Assembly (NCBI RefSeq): GCF_028858725.1
Contig: NC_084769.1
Coordinates: 6,263,501 to 6,327,500, forward strand
Direction of reading: 5' to 3'
Length of the DNA: 64,000 nucleotides
Source: Colius striatus
Lineage: Eukaryota; Chordata; Aves; Coliiformes; Coliidae
In this document: positions 1 through 12,042 of the stretch, one piece after another
Layout: every line of letters starts with the position of its first letter
Numbering within the stretch: the first letter of the stretch is position 1
Translations under genes and position numbers: made by a program
The notes under the pieces: model-generated
Databases searched by the model: none
Told to the model about the DNA's origin: nothing
The model's input: only the letters and a program-made list of their open reading frames with translations

Positions 1-926
1 TGTATATCAGGAGGTGGCCAGAGGATGGGATCTCAATATTTGCCTCACATGTATACTCATATCAGGCCAGAAACATGTCCTGAAAGTGTGCAAGCTGAAG
101 AATGATACTTCTGCCACTTTTAGCTCTTCTACAGACTTCTTTCTAACTCCAAAATATTTTCAGATGATACAGTAAAAATGAAAATGTTATTGAAAAAAAT
201 GCATTGTAATAAAAGTAGGCTGAGATTTCATCTAGAATTTTAATCTTTTTTTAAGCTGTTGCACAATCTCAGGTCATCTACATGTAGAACATTTAATTCT
301 TCTTAGGTGTTTGTCCTCAAGATTCAGCTGAGTGTCATTAAACCCAGGACATCACAGAACCCAGAAGAGCTCCTTAGATGCAACTCGCATCTTTATTTAA
401 CCATTAGCTATGATTACTCTAATTGTATAACTTCATTAGTCTTTCGTTTCCCCATTTAAAAGTAATATGGAATCTTTAAGCAATTAGAGTGAGTGACTAG
501 CATTGTCCAGTAGTAATGCTAAGCCAGTAAAATACTTTAAATGCAATCTGATGGTAGCACCATGTGAAATTAGCTACAAATATTACCACTAAAATGCTAC
601 TTTTGGTGAAAATTGTTACCAGTGATGCTGCAATATTAACCCACATTCAGTTAAAACGTACTTAGCTGTGGGTAAATGTTGACTGTATTGCACAGAGTAT
701 CGTTTCTTTGTGCTCTACACAGAATGCCCTTCAGTAAAACGCTGTATTTTACATATATGAACTCTTTGTTTTACTCCTTTATCAAGCTACCTGAGTAACC
801 TTTATCAATCTGCCCGAGTAACCTTGTTTAACATCTGCAAACATTTTCAGAGATGTTGTTAGATATATTTTTCTTAGAGTACTGATTCCTTAAACATGAA
901 ATGTTTTTACAAATACCCTTATTGAA
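1..926. other. Unannotated AT-rich DNA
   Basis: I see no gene, repeat family or RNA here. Stops are frequent in all frames and no stretch resembles a splice-flanked exon. It runs into the low-complexity patch that follows. Confidence 0.6.
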
Positions 927-1110
927 AGATATCTATATTGACATCAATGATTATATCTATGTTTACCAATATAGATATTATATCTGTATCTATATTGCAT
1001 CTATCTGTTATAATATTACAATATCTATATGATATCTATTATATCTATATATTATATTACTATATATATAGTTATATAGAGATATATATCTACATATGTA
1101 GTATATTAAA
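927..1110. repeat. Degenerate ATCT/ATAT low-complexity tract
   Basis: About 180 bp made almost entirely of variants of ATATCTAT and TATATA. It is an eroded tetranucleotide (ATCT)n plus (TA)n simple repeat rather than a clean microsatellite. It contains internal complementary arms, for example CAATATAGAT at 967-976 and ATCTATATTG at 988-997, so it can fold or extrude. No coding content. Confidence 0.75.
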
Positions 1111-1210
1111 GTAACATCATCATATTACTTTTTTTTGATAGTAAATAATTGTTTTGTTTGTAGCCTTTCTTTACAAGGTATTTAAAAACTAAAGCAAGCA
1201 AAGAAATCTT

Positions 1211-1552
1211 GAGATCTTATTAACATTTATAAATATCTAAATGGTGAGTGTCAGGAGGTTGGGACATCCCTTTTTCTATTGTAGCTAGCAACAGGACAAG
1301 GGGTGATGGGATGAAGCTGGAACACAAAAAATTCCACTTTAACATAAGAAATAACTATTTCACTGTGAGGTGAGGGAGCCCTGGCACAGGCTGCCCAGAG
1401 GGGTTGTGGAGGCTCCTTCCTTGGAGGTCTTCAAGACCTGCCTGGACATGTTCCTATGTAACCTGATCTAGGTGACCCTGCTTCTGCAGAGGGGTTGGAC
1501 TAGATGATCCTTAAAGGTCCCTTCCAACCCCTACCATTCTATGATACTATGA
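1211..1552 (+). mobile_element. CR1 LINE, 5'-truncated 3' end
   Basis: This is the last 340 bp or so of a CR1 non-LTR retrotransposon. It starts inside ORF2, runs through codons for the conserved C-terminal block (PWHRLPRG-like, then VVE, then SLEVFKTCLDMFL), the terminal stop and the short 3' UTR (GGTTGGACTAGATGATC, CTTCCAACCCC). It ends in ATTCTATGATACTATGA, the CR1 octamer tail. One base is missing near 1364 compared with the sister copy at 54012-54647, which breaks the frame, and glycine replaces serine at GAGGCTCC. It clearly belongs to the same group as the copies at 37812, 54012, 60410 and 62632. It is a dead insertion with no regulatory signal visible. Confidence 0.95.
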
Positions 1553-2743
1553 AATGCATCACAGTACTAAGTAACCTGTAGTTGTAGACTACTGCCAAAA
1601 AACTTTGGGTCATTGTGCTTATCTCCAAATTAATATAGTTTTTCTCTTCAAATAAAAAAAGCAATTTAAACATACCTGCATCCACCACCTTCCCAGAGCA
1701 CATGACTGCATGCACCATGGAAGAACTACCACATTTCCTAATCTGGATTGTTGGAAAGAGGTTGAATTTGTGGTTAATAGCACATGAAAGGCAACCGAAT
1801 TTGCTTATATTCTTTGATCTGTCCTATGACTCCAGTTTTCAGGTCACAGCTCCTGATATCTAATCTGTACAGTACAAAATGCATCATTTCTAATCTGGTT
1901 TAGGGCAACTAAAAGAGCATCTACAGTGGTGCTCCTCCTAGCTCCTCCTCTAGCTTTTCTCCCTCCCATATTCATTTTGTCTCCCATTCAGGACATTTCA
2001 AGCATCTCTGTGGCTATTAAATTATGCAAGGTCCAAGCCATGAGGACTTAACCAAAGTTTCCCACTGAGTTTTATTTTGGCAGGGTTTCCCAGCTGCAGT
2101 GCAAAAGCAATGTCTCTGTATGTGGCACGCTCGAGTGCAGGTGGAATCAGGAAGCGTAACACCACGAGATGTACTGTAAACAAGGTACAAAGCTGTAAGT
2201 AACAGATTTGATCACAGCAGTTTTCAGGGGTTTTTTTCCCACTTTATCTCTATTTATAGAGCTTAAATCAGGCTTGTCTTTAAGCATAGGCAGGTGCTGA
2301 ACACAGGAGACAGTCAGGGTCAGCAAAGCATTCCCTGTTGGGATCCTGTACACACAGATGCACCCTGCCTGTCCTCCTCTTCTTTGAGGAGGAGGCAACA
2401 GCAAAGTGAAGCTGACCTTGCACAATGTTGGAGTCTGCCCTTGAATGCTAACATGGAGTAGTAGGGAAGAAGTGATAGCTTCTAATTTTGCAAGCCATTT
2501 TACAGGTCTTGACTGACCAGACCATCCAAAAGAGATGAAACCCAAAGCAGGAGAGATGGAGAGATTGTCGCTTGTTGGTGGCTAAGAGACAGCTCCACTG
2601 GATACAGCCAGGGAGAAGACCTGGGGCAAATGTCAAGATTACTTGTTTTAATGAACAGGAAAATTGAATGACAATTTATTATCAAAGACAATTTACACAG
2701 TGGGACACATGCTTAGTAAGGTACATTAAAAAAAAACAAATCA
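1553..2743. other. Unannotated DNA
   Basis: No gene or repeat recognised. A few overlapping minus-strand open frames of 60 to 130 codons lie at 2147-2691. They resemble no known family, and frames of this size are expected by chance in this base composition. Confidence 0.55.
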
Positions 2744-2780
2744 GAAAGAAAAGAAAGAAAAGAAAGAAAAGAAAGAAAAA
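2744..2780 (+). repeat. Purine microsatellite, AAAGAAAAG unit
   Basis: About four copies of a 9-bp AAAGAAAAG unit, all purine on the plus strand. A poly-A run lies just upstream (about 2728-2736). Likely length-variable. Confidence 0.85.
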
Positions 2781-5700
2781 GTTGTTTTATTTGGCTGTTT
2801 ACCTAACTGCTCTCTGCCATTTAATCAAATCACTATGGCAGTGAACGTGGTGATACCCTTTAATGAAAGTGTCAATGCGGGATCCTTGAACATAAGAGAA
2901 GCAACAATAGGCTGACTGTTTTCACAAGATGGTTTGGACAAGCAGATGACCAGATGGAGGAGAGAGAGGCAAACATTTCCCTGCTGGCAGGCACCCAAAG
3001 CTTCTTGAACCTCATGTACTCTTCCCTAATAAATATGTAATTTCAATACCAGCCATGGTAATACAGTGATAACACCAGAATAACTCTCCTTATAATTGGG
3101 TGAGGCATCCAGATATATTCCCCTGTCTCCCTGACTAATGTTTCCAACATGACTTGTTAGCTTCTGCAATGATCAAGCAGCTATTAAAGATAAAACTGTG
3201 TTAACCTTTTCAAAAATTAGAAGAGCATGACTGTAACTGGGACTACACCGACTTCCCGAAGACTAGAGCAAAAGGGTGAAAGATCATCCTGCTGAGACAT
3301 TACTAATGGAGGCATTATTTATTTAGCATGTCTGAAACACGTATGAAGGACATGGCCCCATGAAAACATTTCCTTCTCACTCTGTCAGTGCTCTAGCCAA
3401 TATAGGTATGTAAGCAGAAAGATCCTGAATCAATTTTATAAGAGATAAATTATCTCTCTATTTGGTTTCCCTCTCTGACACATAGTCCAGCAGATTGATT
3501 ACAGAAAAAGAACTCTTAAAATTCTGAAATCAACCACATTTGTTTTCATTTCCAGTTCAAATCAGAATACAAACCATCTCAATCCTAAGGGATTTATGAG
3601 AATGAACCCACCCACCGCAGTTTGTTCACACTTATACCTTCAATCATAGATCCATGAATTAGAAACTAGCATAATACTTAATATAGCTAGACCCTCAACA
3701 ACGAAAACTCAGGTGTCATGTCATCCCATGCAATGACAACCTAGAGGTACAGGATATCCAGAAATTGGCTTGTCTGATGCTGAACTTAAGTGAAATAATC
3801 ATTCTTGACATGCATAAGCTGTTCTAAAAGACAGATCCTTGTTTACTGATAAGTATAATCTATAGACTACGAGTGACAAACAGGCAATAAATCCCAACTA
3901 GAAATAAGAATGATTGACAGTCCAAAAATACACTAACTTGGTCTTCAATGAATACCTTTTCGGGCTTGTTTTCTTAAACAAACTTTTTACTGAAGTTATC
4001 AGAGCTGCTGATAGAATAAAGCTCCTAATAAAAATAGATAATAGCAGTGTGAAAATTGCAGAAATGCAATATACAATCCCAGGCACATGGAATATTTATA
4101 AGTTCTGACTTCTATTAAACTAGTACCTCTGTCACATTTTTGAGATTTTAATATCTGCAGGTAATTCATTGTCTTTCCCACAAGGACCTGTAAAAAGATC
4201 ATCTAAATGAGTGTGTCCAAATTAACTGTTTCTTTCTCTCAAGTCAGGTTAGCAAACATTGTGAAGCATCCCTTTTGGAAACTGGGTCTGCTGCCTACTT
4301 TTGTAAAACAAAATTGATAAAGTAAAAGCCATAAGGAAATATACGAAGGGATCTGTGTGGCAATGTTTTGTAATGTAGGAGTTGCTGTTCTATCAACAGA
4401 GGTAAAATAGAGTCCATAAAAATTCAGTCAACAAATAGTGGGGTAGGCAATGATGAAAGATGCCTGATTTAGAGATAAAAGAGAGATTTCTCCCTAAAAC
4501 TGGACATTGGTGATAATTTCTATTATTAGAAATTTGCCTCAGATAGCCAGTTCAGCAGTTGTTGACCTTCTCCCTGATGCATACCAGCAAAGAATAATCA
4601 GTCTCAAGTCATAGAAAATATCCAGGTCTCCAAGGAGTGAATCTCATGGAGTTCTCCCAGTGACCACGCAGCAAATTATGAGCAGTGTAAGTAATTTCTC
4701 ATTATTTTTCAGTTTATTCTTTTTATGCTTTTAAGAAACTTAAAAGTAGAACAACTAAACTGTTAAATGTATTTTGAGATCTAGACAAGAGTACATTTTT
4801 CTTGTGGCATCTTCTTACTCCAGCTGCTCTTCCCATGGCTAGTCATGAGACAAATACTGCCATGTTACATACTTTTCTCTACTTGCACATAATGCCAGAC
4901 TTCAAACTGTGGGACAAACCAGGCTTCTCTCGCAACAGAGAGAACAAGACAGACAGGAATATTATATTTTACATATCTTGTCTGATACTGGAGTATCAGA
5001 GTCCCATCTGCTCAATTCAGTTTTTACCTATGAAAAGAAATGAAGGAAAAATAATCTCCTTTTTTTTCTCATGAGGGATAAGTATTAACAAGCTAATGTT
5101 TATTCTGAATTACACTAATATTAACCATGGTGTTTGCCCAAAGGAGGATGTGTACTAGGTCATTGTTTTCCTTCACTCAATTCATGAAGCTGAAAGGGAT
5201 GATTATGTAAGGATGCATGAAACCTCAGCAACACCCAGCCTATGCTCTACAAGATTTAATACCAGAAAGAGATGGAAAGTTAAAGTTTGCTGGTAAAGGA
5301 TCCTGAATCTTGTAATTAAAAAAAACACACAACCACTTGACAGCTAAAGCAAGTATCAGAGAATCTTTTCTCAGTAGGGCATCTGGTTCCACCTCTAATC
5401 TGAGCAGAGCCGTGAAGAGTTGGTGAAGAACCTGTGAAACTTCGACCTCATTACCAGCACTGTGTTTCAGCTGTGGGCTGAAATATTGCAGGCATAAAAC
5501 TGCAATTGAATTAGGACAAAAATGGAGTGCTGTAATACTTGTATGTAAATTATTAGAGAATAAGAGGGCAATACTAAAGCTATCAACTAGAAAATTACTT
5601 TAGGACTGCAGCATATAATTTTTTTTCAAACATAAACTTTGTGAAGTCAGAGATGTTAAGGAAAAAAAAATTATAAATCCCTCTGGTAATAAACAATGGA

Positions 5701-7139
5701 ATTAAAATCCAGACAAAATTAAATTTGAGAAGATTAATGTTCCTTTTTATATTTTGATGACAACTATAAACAAAATGTAATGTTGTGAATTTACGGCTTT
5801 AAAACGCAAGCTGATACCCCACAATGGTGCCATTTAAGTCACAAAGCAAATAAGTAGTTTTTATTCTAATGTCCCCACAGATAAATTTCATGGTAGTAAT
5901 GAAATGGCTTTCAACTTCTTAACTACCATTTAAAATAATACAGAAATAAGTAAGAAATTCATAAATGAAGCCCCACCGTATTTAAAATGCATGTAGCAGC
6001 AGGTTGATAATAGTTCCATGTAATCAAGATATATGTCCCAAATGCCTAAATACAAAATCTGGAGGATGCTTCTCCAAAAAGATTGTGTGAAGTTTCGTGG
6101 CTGAAACTGCATATTTCTTTTTCTCAGTCCTCTGAGATATAACCACTTTAGTGGCAATAACCTTGTTAAGTCTTTTGAAAAATTGTTAAATAACCCAGAA
6201 AGACTCTGAGTTCACTGGAGGGTAAAAGAAAAAAGGAAATCCTGGTGGACCAGTTGGAAAATGATGGAATATCCAGGGGCAAACAGAGGGGAACTGGAGG
6301 GCTCCTTCACAGAAATAAGGAATATCTTGCCTTACTTGGTCTATATGATTCATGCACAGCAGCACCAGCAATACCACATGTATGCACACAATTATAACAG
6401 AAGGAAAATTACAAAGAGAACAAGGGGAAAAAATCGGGTAACATAATCAGAAGCCAACTGTAAGAGAAGGTACGATGTGAAGAAGTTGCTCAGACACTTT
6501 ATGGAACTTCAGCTGGAAGTCAAGTGGGAAGGGACAACTCAGGCTGTTTTCCTCAGTGCCATAACTGTAGTCACAGTACCATTTTTTTTTCACAGTAAAA
6601 GATTAGGTTTCACCTTTGTTGAATGAAAACAAAAGTTTTGGACAAATTATAAAAAGGACATCCTCACCTGTTTTCACATTTAGAAACGGTGCTAAATTTG
6701 CCCTGGCTGAAATGTTCTCTGTTGGTTTCCTCTACAGAACAATTTTGGAAAACGGCCACTTTCTCTCACTGTGGTTTTTTACAATTCTAATTATGCTTTA
6801 AAAGGAACCTTTGTGATTAGACATCCCCAGCCCTGAAATCAGAATTCTTTTGCTACTGTTAGTTAAAATTAAAACAAAACAGTTTGTCTAAAATTTGTCC
6901 CTGTGCAATTGCCCTATCTGCAGAATGTAATGCTAAAATGACAATTTAAATGTGTTTTCCTCAGCGGTGTTTTCTTTTTCAGAAATCATTTCTCACAAAG
7001 CACAAATGTGCATAATAATCCACTCATATGAATAAGCAGTCAAAACAATTAGGAGTGAACAGTGTCATGTCGTTGCCATAGAATTGACATAGTCATGCTG
7101 CAGACTAATAGGTTTTGGAAAAACTCTTTAGGGGATTTC
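2781..7139. other. Unannotated DNA
   Basis: I recognise no gene or repeat. The longest open frames (for example 4802-5074 plus, 90 codons) have low-complexity hydrophobic or random composition, no recognisable motif, and no convincing splice context. Several short poly-A and poly-T runs are present (5052-5060, 5618-5627, 6579-6591). Confidence 0.5.
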
Positions 7140-7225
7140 ACAACTGAAGGTCCTGTTTCAGCTGAAATTACAGCAAAACCTCCATTGACTTTGCAGGAAC
7201 TGGTCTGGCCCTATGCCAGCTGCAG
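7140..7225. repeat. Possible ancient amniote repeat (CTCCATTGACTT core)
   Basis: The segment contains CCTCCATTGACTTTGCAGG followed by TCTGGCCC. This resembles a diffuse old repeat, common in reptile and bird DNA, whose core is ACTCCATTGACTTCAATGGAG followed by a GGCCC-type end. The match is short and rests on memory of the consensus, so the call is tentative. Related cores occur near 29706, 31460, 51110 and 51568. Confidence 0.3.
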
Positions 7226-8356
7226 AGTGAGTATGACAAGGAGAAGGGAGGTGACCAGGACAGCGTGAGCTACGAAGGGCAGGTAAGAGAAAGAGCCTTG
7301 GCACCTGCCACTTGATTTCAATTAAATCCAGAGAGAGCTGCTAGCAAAAGAGGGATTTTGCCACATCTTGCAAAGAGAGATAATGAATTGGAAAAGGAGA
7401 ATCTTTGAGCAGTGATTTCAACTTCCCCAGCTCCCCGGGGTTTGCCTCGAGGGCAGGGATCAGCCATGTAGAAGAATTTGGCCTGACCCAAGGGTGCTGG
7501 GTGTCAGCAGTGTTGAGGTTTGCTCACGCCTGAGCTGGTTTCCTCTCGCCTTGGCATTTGCCTTGTAGGCAGCCTGGCCTAGTTTTTGTCCAGGACTTTC
7601 AACATTACTCTGGTTTCCCAACCAATGAATGTATTGCTATCGAGAAGAAACATATGCAGCATATCCCACTGACATTCCCTACAAAGATATTTTTTAATTC
7701 AGAATTATAAAAGCCATTAAATATTTAATATTAAATAACCTGTGGGAATTTTAATGGATTCTACTTGAAGAGGATACGTAAGGTAATAACAAAAAGGTGA
7801 GAAGAAACGCAATAGCTGGCTCATCTGAAAGCATGTAGCAATTTAAACTTGTATTTTATATGTGAACCCATAAAATTTATGTGGAAGAAATTGTGTAAAA
7901 TGATTTATAGGTGGATTAAAAAGGCTTGCAATTTTTTTACTTTCATACATCTTCATGAAAACTGTTATAAATCTCTGTAACTTAAATTGCTTATCCAAGT
8001 TCTGTAGGACCAGTATAAACAGAGCAAGCAATTATCTGTAATAAACTTTTTCTTTAATAACTTGACATTCACCCTTTTGTAAAACTACAAATCATAATTT
8101 ATCTTGTGCTGTATTAGAAAATCAGATTTTCTTTCCTGGGCTCACATATTTTTTGCAAGTTTGCAGAAAATCTCATCTTCCTGGCAGGGTGATCCAGCCA
8201 TTAAGTGTTAATACAATAATAATGCAATATAATCTGTACTTCTCAAAATTAATTTTATATATATAATTGTGTTTTCTCCCTCATATACCACAGAATTCTC
8301 AAAACTAGAAAAATTCCTTTGTAAATGTGTGTCCTAGAATAGTTGGAAATTCAATG

Positions 8357-8375
8357 TTACCATTTTAAATGGTAA
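8357..8375. repeat. Perfect 9-bp inverted repeat, 1-nt centre
   Basis: TTACCATTT (8357-8365) and AAATGGTAA (8367-8375) are exact reverse complements around one central T. No gene is near, and it may be chance. Confidence 0.8.
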
Positions 8376-8989
8376 TTTGAGCAATGTTTCCTAGAGTTCT
8401 GTTGAGTTTCACACTTGATTTCAGCCTTGGTGCAGCCATTCTTGTGCTTCACCACAACACCAAGGTGTTGTAACCTGTATTGCATGAGGCAGATATTCCC
8501 AGGAGCCCTGGGCTCACTCCTTTGTCTTCACTCTGTGGCATGGGAATGTCTACCCGTCAGCATCGTGGTTTATGTCTGCAATGAAGAAAGCAAGACAAAA
8601 GGTCTCTAGCTGATATGAAAAGAAGAATCATTTATATTTAAGAGATCCTATTGGTTCTCTGTGTTCAATTTCTGCCCTTTCCCCTTGACAAAAATCCTCA
8701 AAGCGGTTCCCAGTGTTTCCTGAAAGCAGAAGAATCAAACTCAGACTAATTAACTGTTATTCTTTTATTTTAAAAAAACCCTTTTATTATAAACATCTCC
8801 TACACCTACTTGCCTTTAATCTTTCAAATCCCACTGTTAGCAGCAAGGACCAGATTCAAATAACAAGATCTTCTTAAAAGCAAACTACTTCTGACTTGAG
8901 CAGCTTCTGTGAATTCCTGGGATTTTGCTCAATACCACTTACAAAAAGTGAAATAATTGTACTGAACTTGAGATGGCTACACAGGTAAG

Positions 8990-9055
8990 GCAGCTGGGTA
9001 AGTTTTCTTAACTTGGTGTCCTCGATTTCACCACCTGTAAAGGCTGACTCAATGT
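8990..9055 (+). repeat. MIR-like SINE fragment
   Basis: The order CTGGGTAAG, TTAACTTGGTGTC, TTTCACCACCTGTAAA follows the well-known MIR core (GGCAAGTCACTTAAC, CTCAGTTTCC, CATCTGTAAAATGGG) on the plus strand with many substitutions. MIRs are ancient tRNA-derived SINEs that persist at low density in bird genomes. The divergence is high and the match is short. Confidence 0.4.
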
Positions 9056-9060
9056 ATCAG

Positions 9061-11082
9061 AGGATATACTTGAAACATCAGAAGTAGCTTAGGCTGGATT
9101 ACCTCTGTGGTTTCTGTCCCCAGCTGGGGCTTCCCTGAGTCATTGCCTCTTTGTAGGATGCTGTAGGTGACGTGACAGCTATTGAATTACCAATGTTTTC
9201 TGTCAAATGCATTAAGTTAACACAATACCAGCCTCCCCTGAAGGTAAGTGATGTGATTTTTTTGCTGGGGCAGTGTTTTTGCCTTAACTGATTGGGTAAT
9301 GGCTATCTCATATAAGGCAGCTAAACCTCAGTGATACAAATCCCACTCTGAGTCAGTGTACAAAACTTTAGAGGTAAAAAAGCTTGACAGTCCTATTAGA
9401 TTTGTCAATGCCATATGACCCACAGTCCCCGTTTTTTTCAGTGGAAGAACATTTCCTCCAAACAGATGCTCCATTTTTAATCTCTCAAGTTTGATTCTCA
9501 CAGAAGTCCCAGGAAAATGTTCTCAAAAGACAAGCCAGGAACTGAAAGTTAGAAGTCAGTTGGTTAATGCAAATCTGTAAAAGGTCTGGTTTTACAGTAC
9601 ATTACAATCTTCCACTCTCCAACACCAAGCACCTTCCTATTTCACCCCAACTAAAGTGACAGTCCCTGTCCCCTGTTACCAATCCTCACTGCCCTGAGGT
9701 GCTCTCTTCTCTTACACAAAGTGATTAACACAATTAGATCGAATTATGGACTGTTGGGTCTGACCAACACTGGATTGCATTTTGATCTTCCTGTTAGACT
9801 GACATATGGACTCTGGCTTGAATATCTGTTTTCTAATCTTATTACTTGTTTTAAGAAGGGATAATACCATTCCTTATAAAAGTTATTTCTCTTAATGTTA
9901 ATTAATGCATTCACTCACAGAAACGTCAGTATTTCAGACCAAGTAAAGAGCACATGGAAAATGTCACTTTGGATATCACTCTTCTTCCTTGGTTAAGCTA
10001 TGTCCCTGCTTTTGTGCCATGGAATATTATAATATCCGAGTTTGGGTGCAAACAGCTTGATCTCTCTTCTGGTCCATTTGGTAAGCTTAGTCCTCTCTTG
10101 AGGCACCTTAACACAGCTCTAATGATGTGAGTGTCACATTCAGTGGTTGAGTTGGTGAGGTCTCACCAGCTTTGTTTCATCTCTGCCATTCCCTCCTGCA
10201 AAAGGGCTTTATAATGCGTCTCAGTGAGAGACATCTCTTATCAGAGCATCTTCCCTCTAACATAGAGGGACCAGGAGCAGAGAAAAAGCTCCTTGATATC
10301 AAATAGCAGAAGCTCTTTTTGCTCCACTTCCCAGTCTATTCTGCACTTCTTTTAGGCAGAGAGAGTCCCGCCGTTTCACTGCAAATGCTTTGTATAGAAA
10401 GGATATGTACATTAAACCATCTCTGTGACCATCTTTGACTTCCACTCTACAAATAAATGGGAGTAGATAGCTCCTTTCCTTCAGGAACTTCTGTCTGCTG
10501 AAAATTGAGAATCGGTGGGATATGCAGATGAAACAGCTCTTTCCACCAAGATATGAAAGCAGAGAGCTCCTTACCCTTTTGAGTTTCAGGCCAAGGGGCT
10601 TTGACACACACAGAGCAAATGGGAACATGTGTGATTAGGCAACCTCCAAACTTCAGAAACATTTTCATTTCAAATTCTGACTTCCTGCCATGCACATATT
10701 CTTCTGTAACAAGACTCTGAGGCAATTTATTAACAACTCAGGAGGAGTGATATCTGTAGAATCTGGTTTTTCAGCTTTTGACAGTTGAGCAGAGCTAATG
10801 TTACTGTTTCAGAGTGCCATCACTCGAGTATATTCTGTATACCCAATGAAGAAGTGTCCTTTGAAAGTGCAGATGAAATAGCTTATCTGAGGCAAAAAGC
10901 TAAAAAAATATCCATTTTAATATTTTACATCATTTATCAGTATATAGGAAAAACGTGAGAGGAAATAAAAACTAGACTGTGTTATCCAAGTAAGATTTTT
11001 AACCACAAACCACAGGAAGTTTTAAGCTCCCTCTCTTTTTCACTGTACTTAAAAAAATATTTAAACAAAATGTACTGCATTT
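9061..11082. other. Unannotated DNA
   Basis: No gene or repeat recognised. A minus-strand frame of 109 codons (10299-10628) overlaps a second of 92 codons in another frame. Neither resembles a known protein, and both look like chance frames. Confidence 0.5.
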
Positions 11083-11100
11083 CAACAACAACAACAACAA
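11083..11100 (+). repeat. (CAA)6 microsatellite
   Basis: Six uninterrupted CAA triplets. It lies 33 bp upstream of an (AAAAC)n run. Confidence 0.9.
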
Positions 11101-11133
11101 TCTCTGTTAAATATTTCCAGTATTTTAATGTTT

Positions 11134-11154
11134 TAAAACAAAACAAAACAAAAC
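11134..11154 (+). repeat. (AAAAC)4 microsatellite
   Basis: Four AAAAC units. An A-rich run like this can be a decayed retroposon tail, but no retroposon body is recognisable upstream. Confidence 0.85.
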
Positions 11155-12016
11155 CAACCCAGTTAAGACACTTTTACAGACTTCAAATCTAAGAGAAACA
11201 TTTGGACAAGATCTATGAAACGAGTAGCTTAATAAAAAAAGAGTGAAGTACTCTAAATATTATATAAAGGAAAGTTATAGAAGTGCTCAGGGAAGGAATA
11301 CAAGGAATTTTGATCACATTAGGGATTTAAAATGAATGTGAATTCATGGAAGTTTTAACATTGTTCTTGAACTTTCCCAGAACAGAGGTCTTCCTTGGAT
11401 GAATGTTACAAGGAGGGCATAGAAAGAGTTATACTAAAGCAGGATTGATATGCATGATGAATTACAGTTCATTAATCCAATTAATGAGTAATTCCAGAAG
11501 CTTTAATCCCAGATAAAGCTCTTTATAATAACTCTGTTGGCTAGTGCTGCACTAACGAAAAGCCTGGTAGCAAACTCATTGTTAACTTCTTTTACCCAAA
11601 GCCTGTAATGCACTGTCACAGCTTTTTTGGTCATATTTTGAGAAAAAAAAATGATGAGAAAAACAGAGAAAGGAGTGATCTGTACCATTATTCAACTGGA
11701 TTTACATCACAAAAGAATTCTGGGTTCACTGAAAAAGACATAGAACAGCTAAATGGAACTCCAAATATTTTAAAGCTTTCTTGGTTTAGAAGGCAAGTGT
11801 ATGTTCCCATTTCTGAAGTCATCTGTAAGCATGGTATCTTCATGCACATCCTGGTGGCAGATGAGAGCCAATAAATTATGCCAAGATGGTTTTTTTTTCC
11901 AAATAGTAACATAATTCTTACTCTATTTAATATTTAGTAGAGCTACTCAAAATGTGGTGCTTTCTGAATGCTTCAGAAAGACAATCCTCTCTCTGCAAAT
12001 CTCACAGGCAAAGAGG
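11155..12016. other. Unannotated DNA
   Basis: Nothing recognised. The plus frame at 11608-11874 (88 codons) and the minus frame opposite it are unrelated to any family I know. Confidence 0.5.
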
Positions 12017-12042
12017 GATAAAGAGAGGGGATAAAGAGAGGG
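12017..12042 (+). repeat. 13-bp tandem duplication (GATAAAGAGAGGG)
   Basis: Two exact adjacent copies of GATAAAGAGAGGG (12017-12029 and 12030-12042) with a partial unit upstream. Short purine-rich minisatellite seed. Confidence 0.85.
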
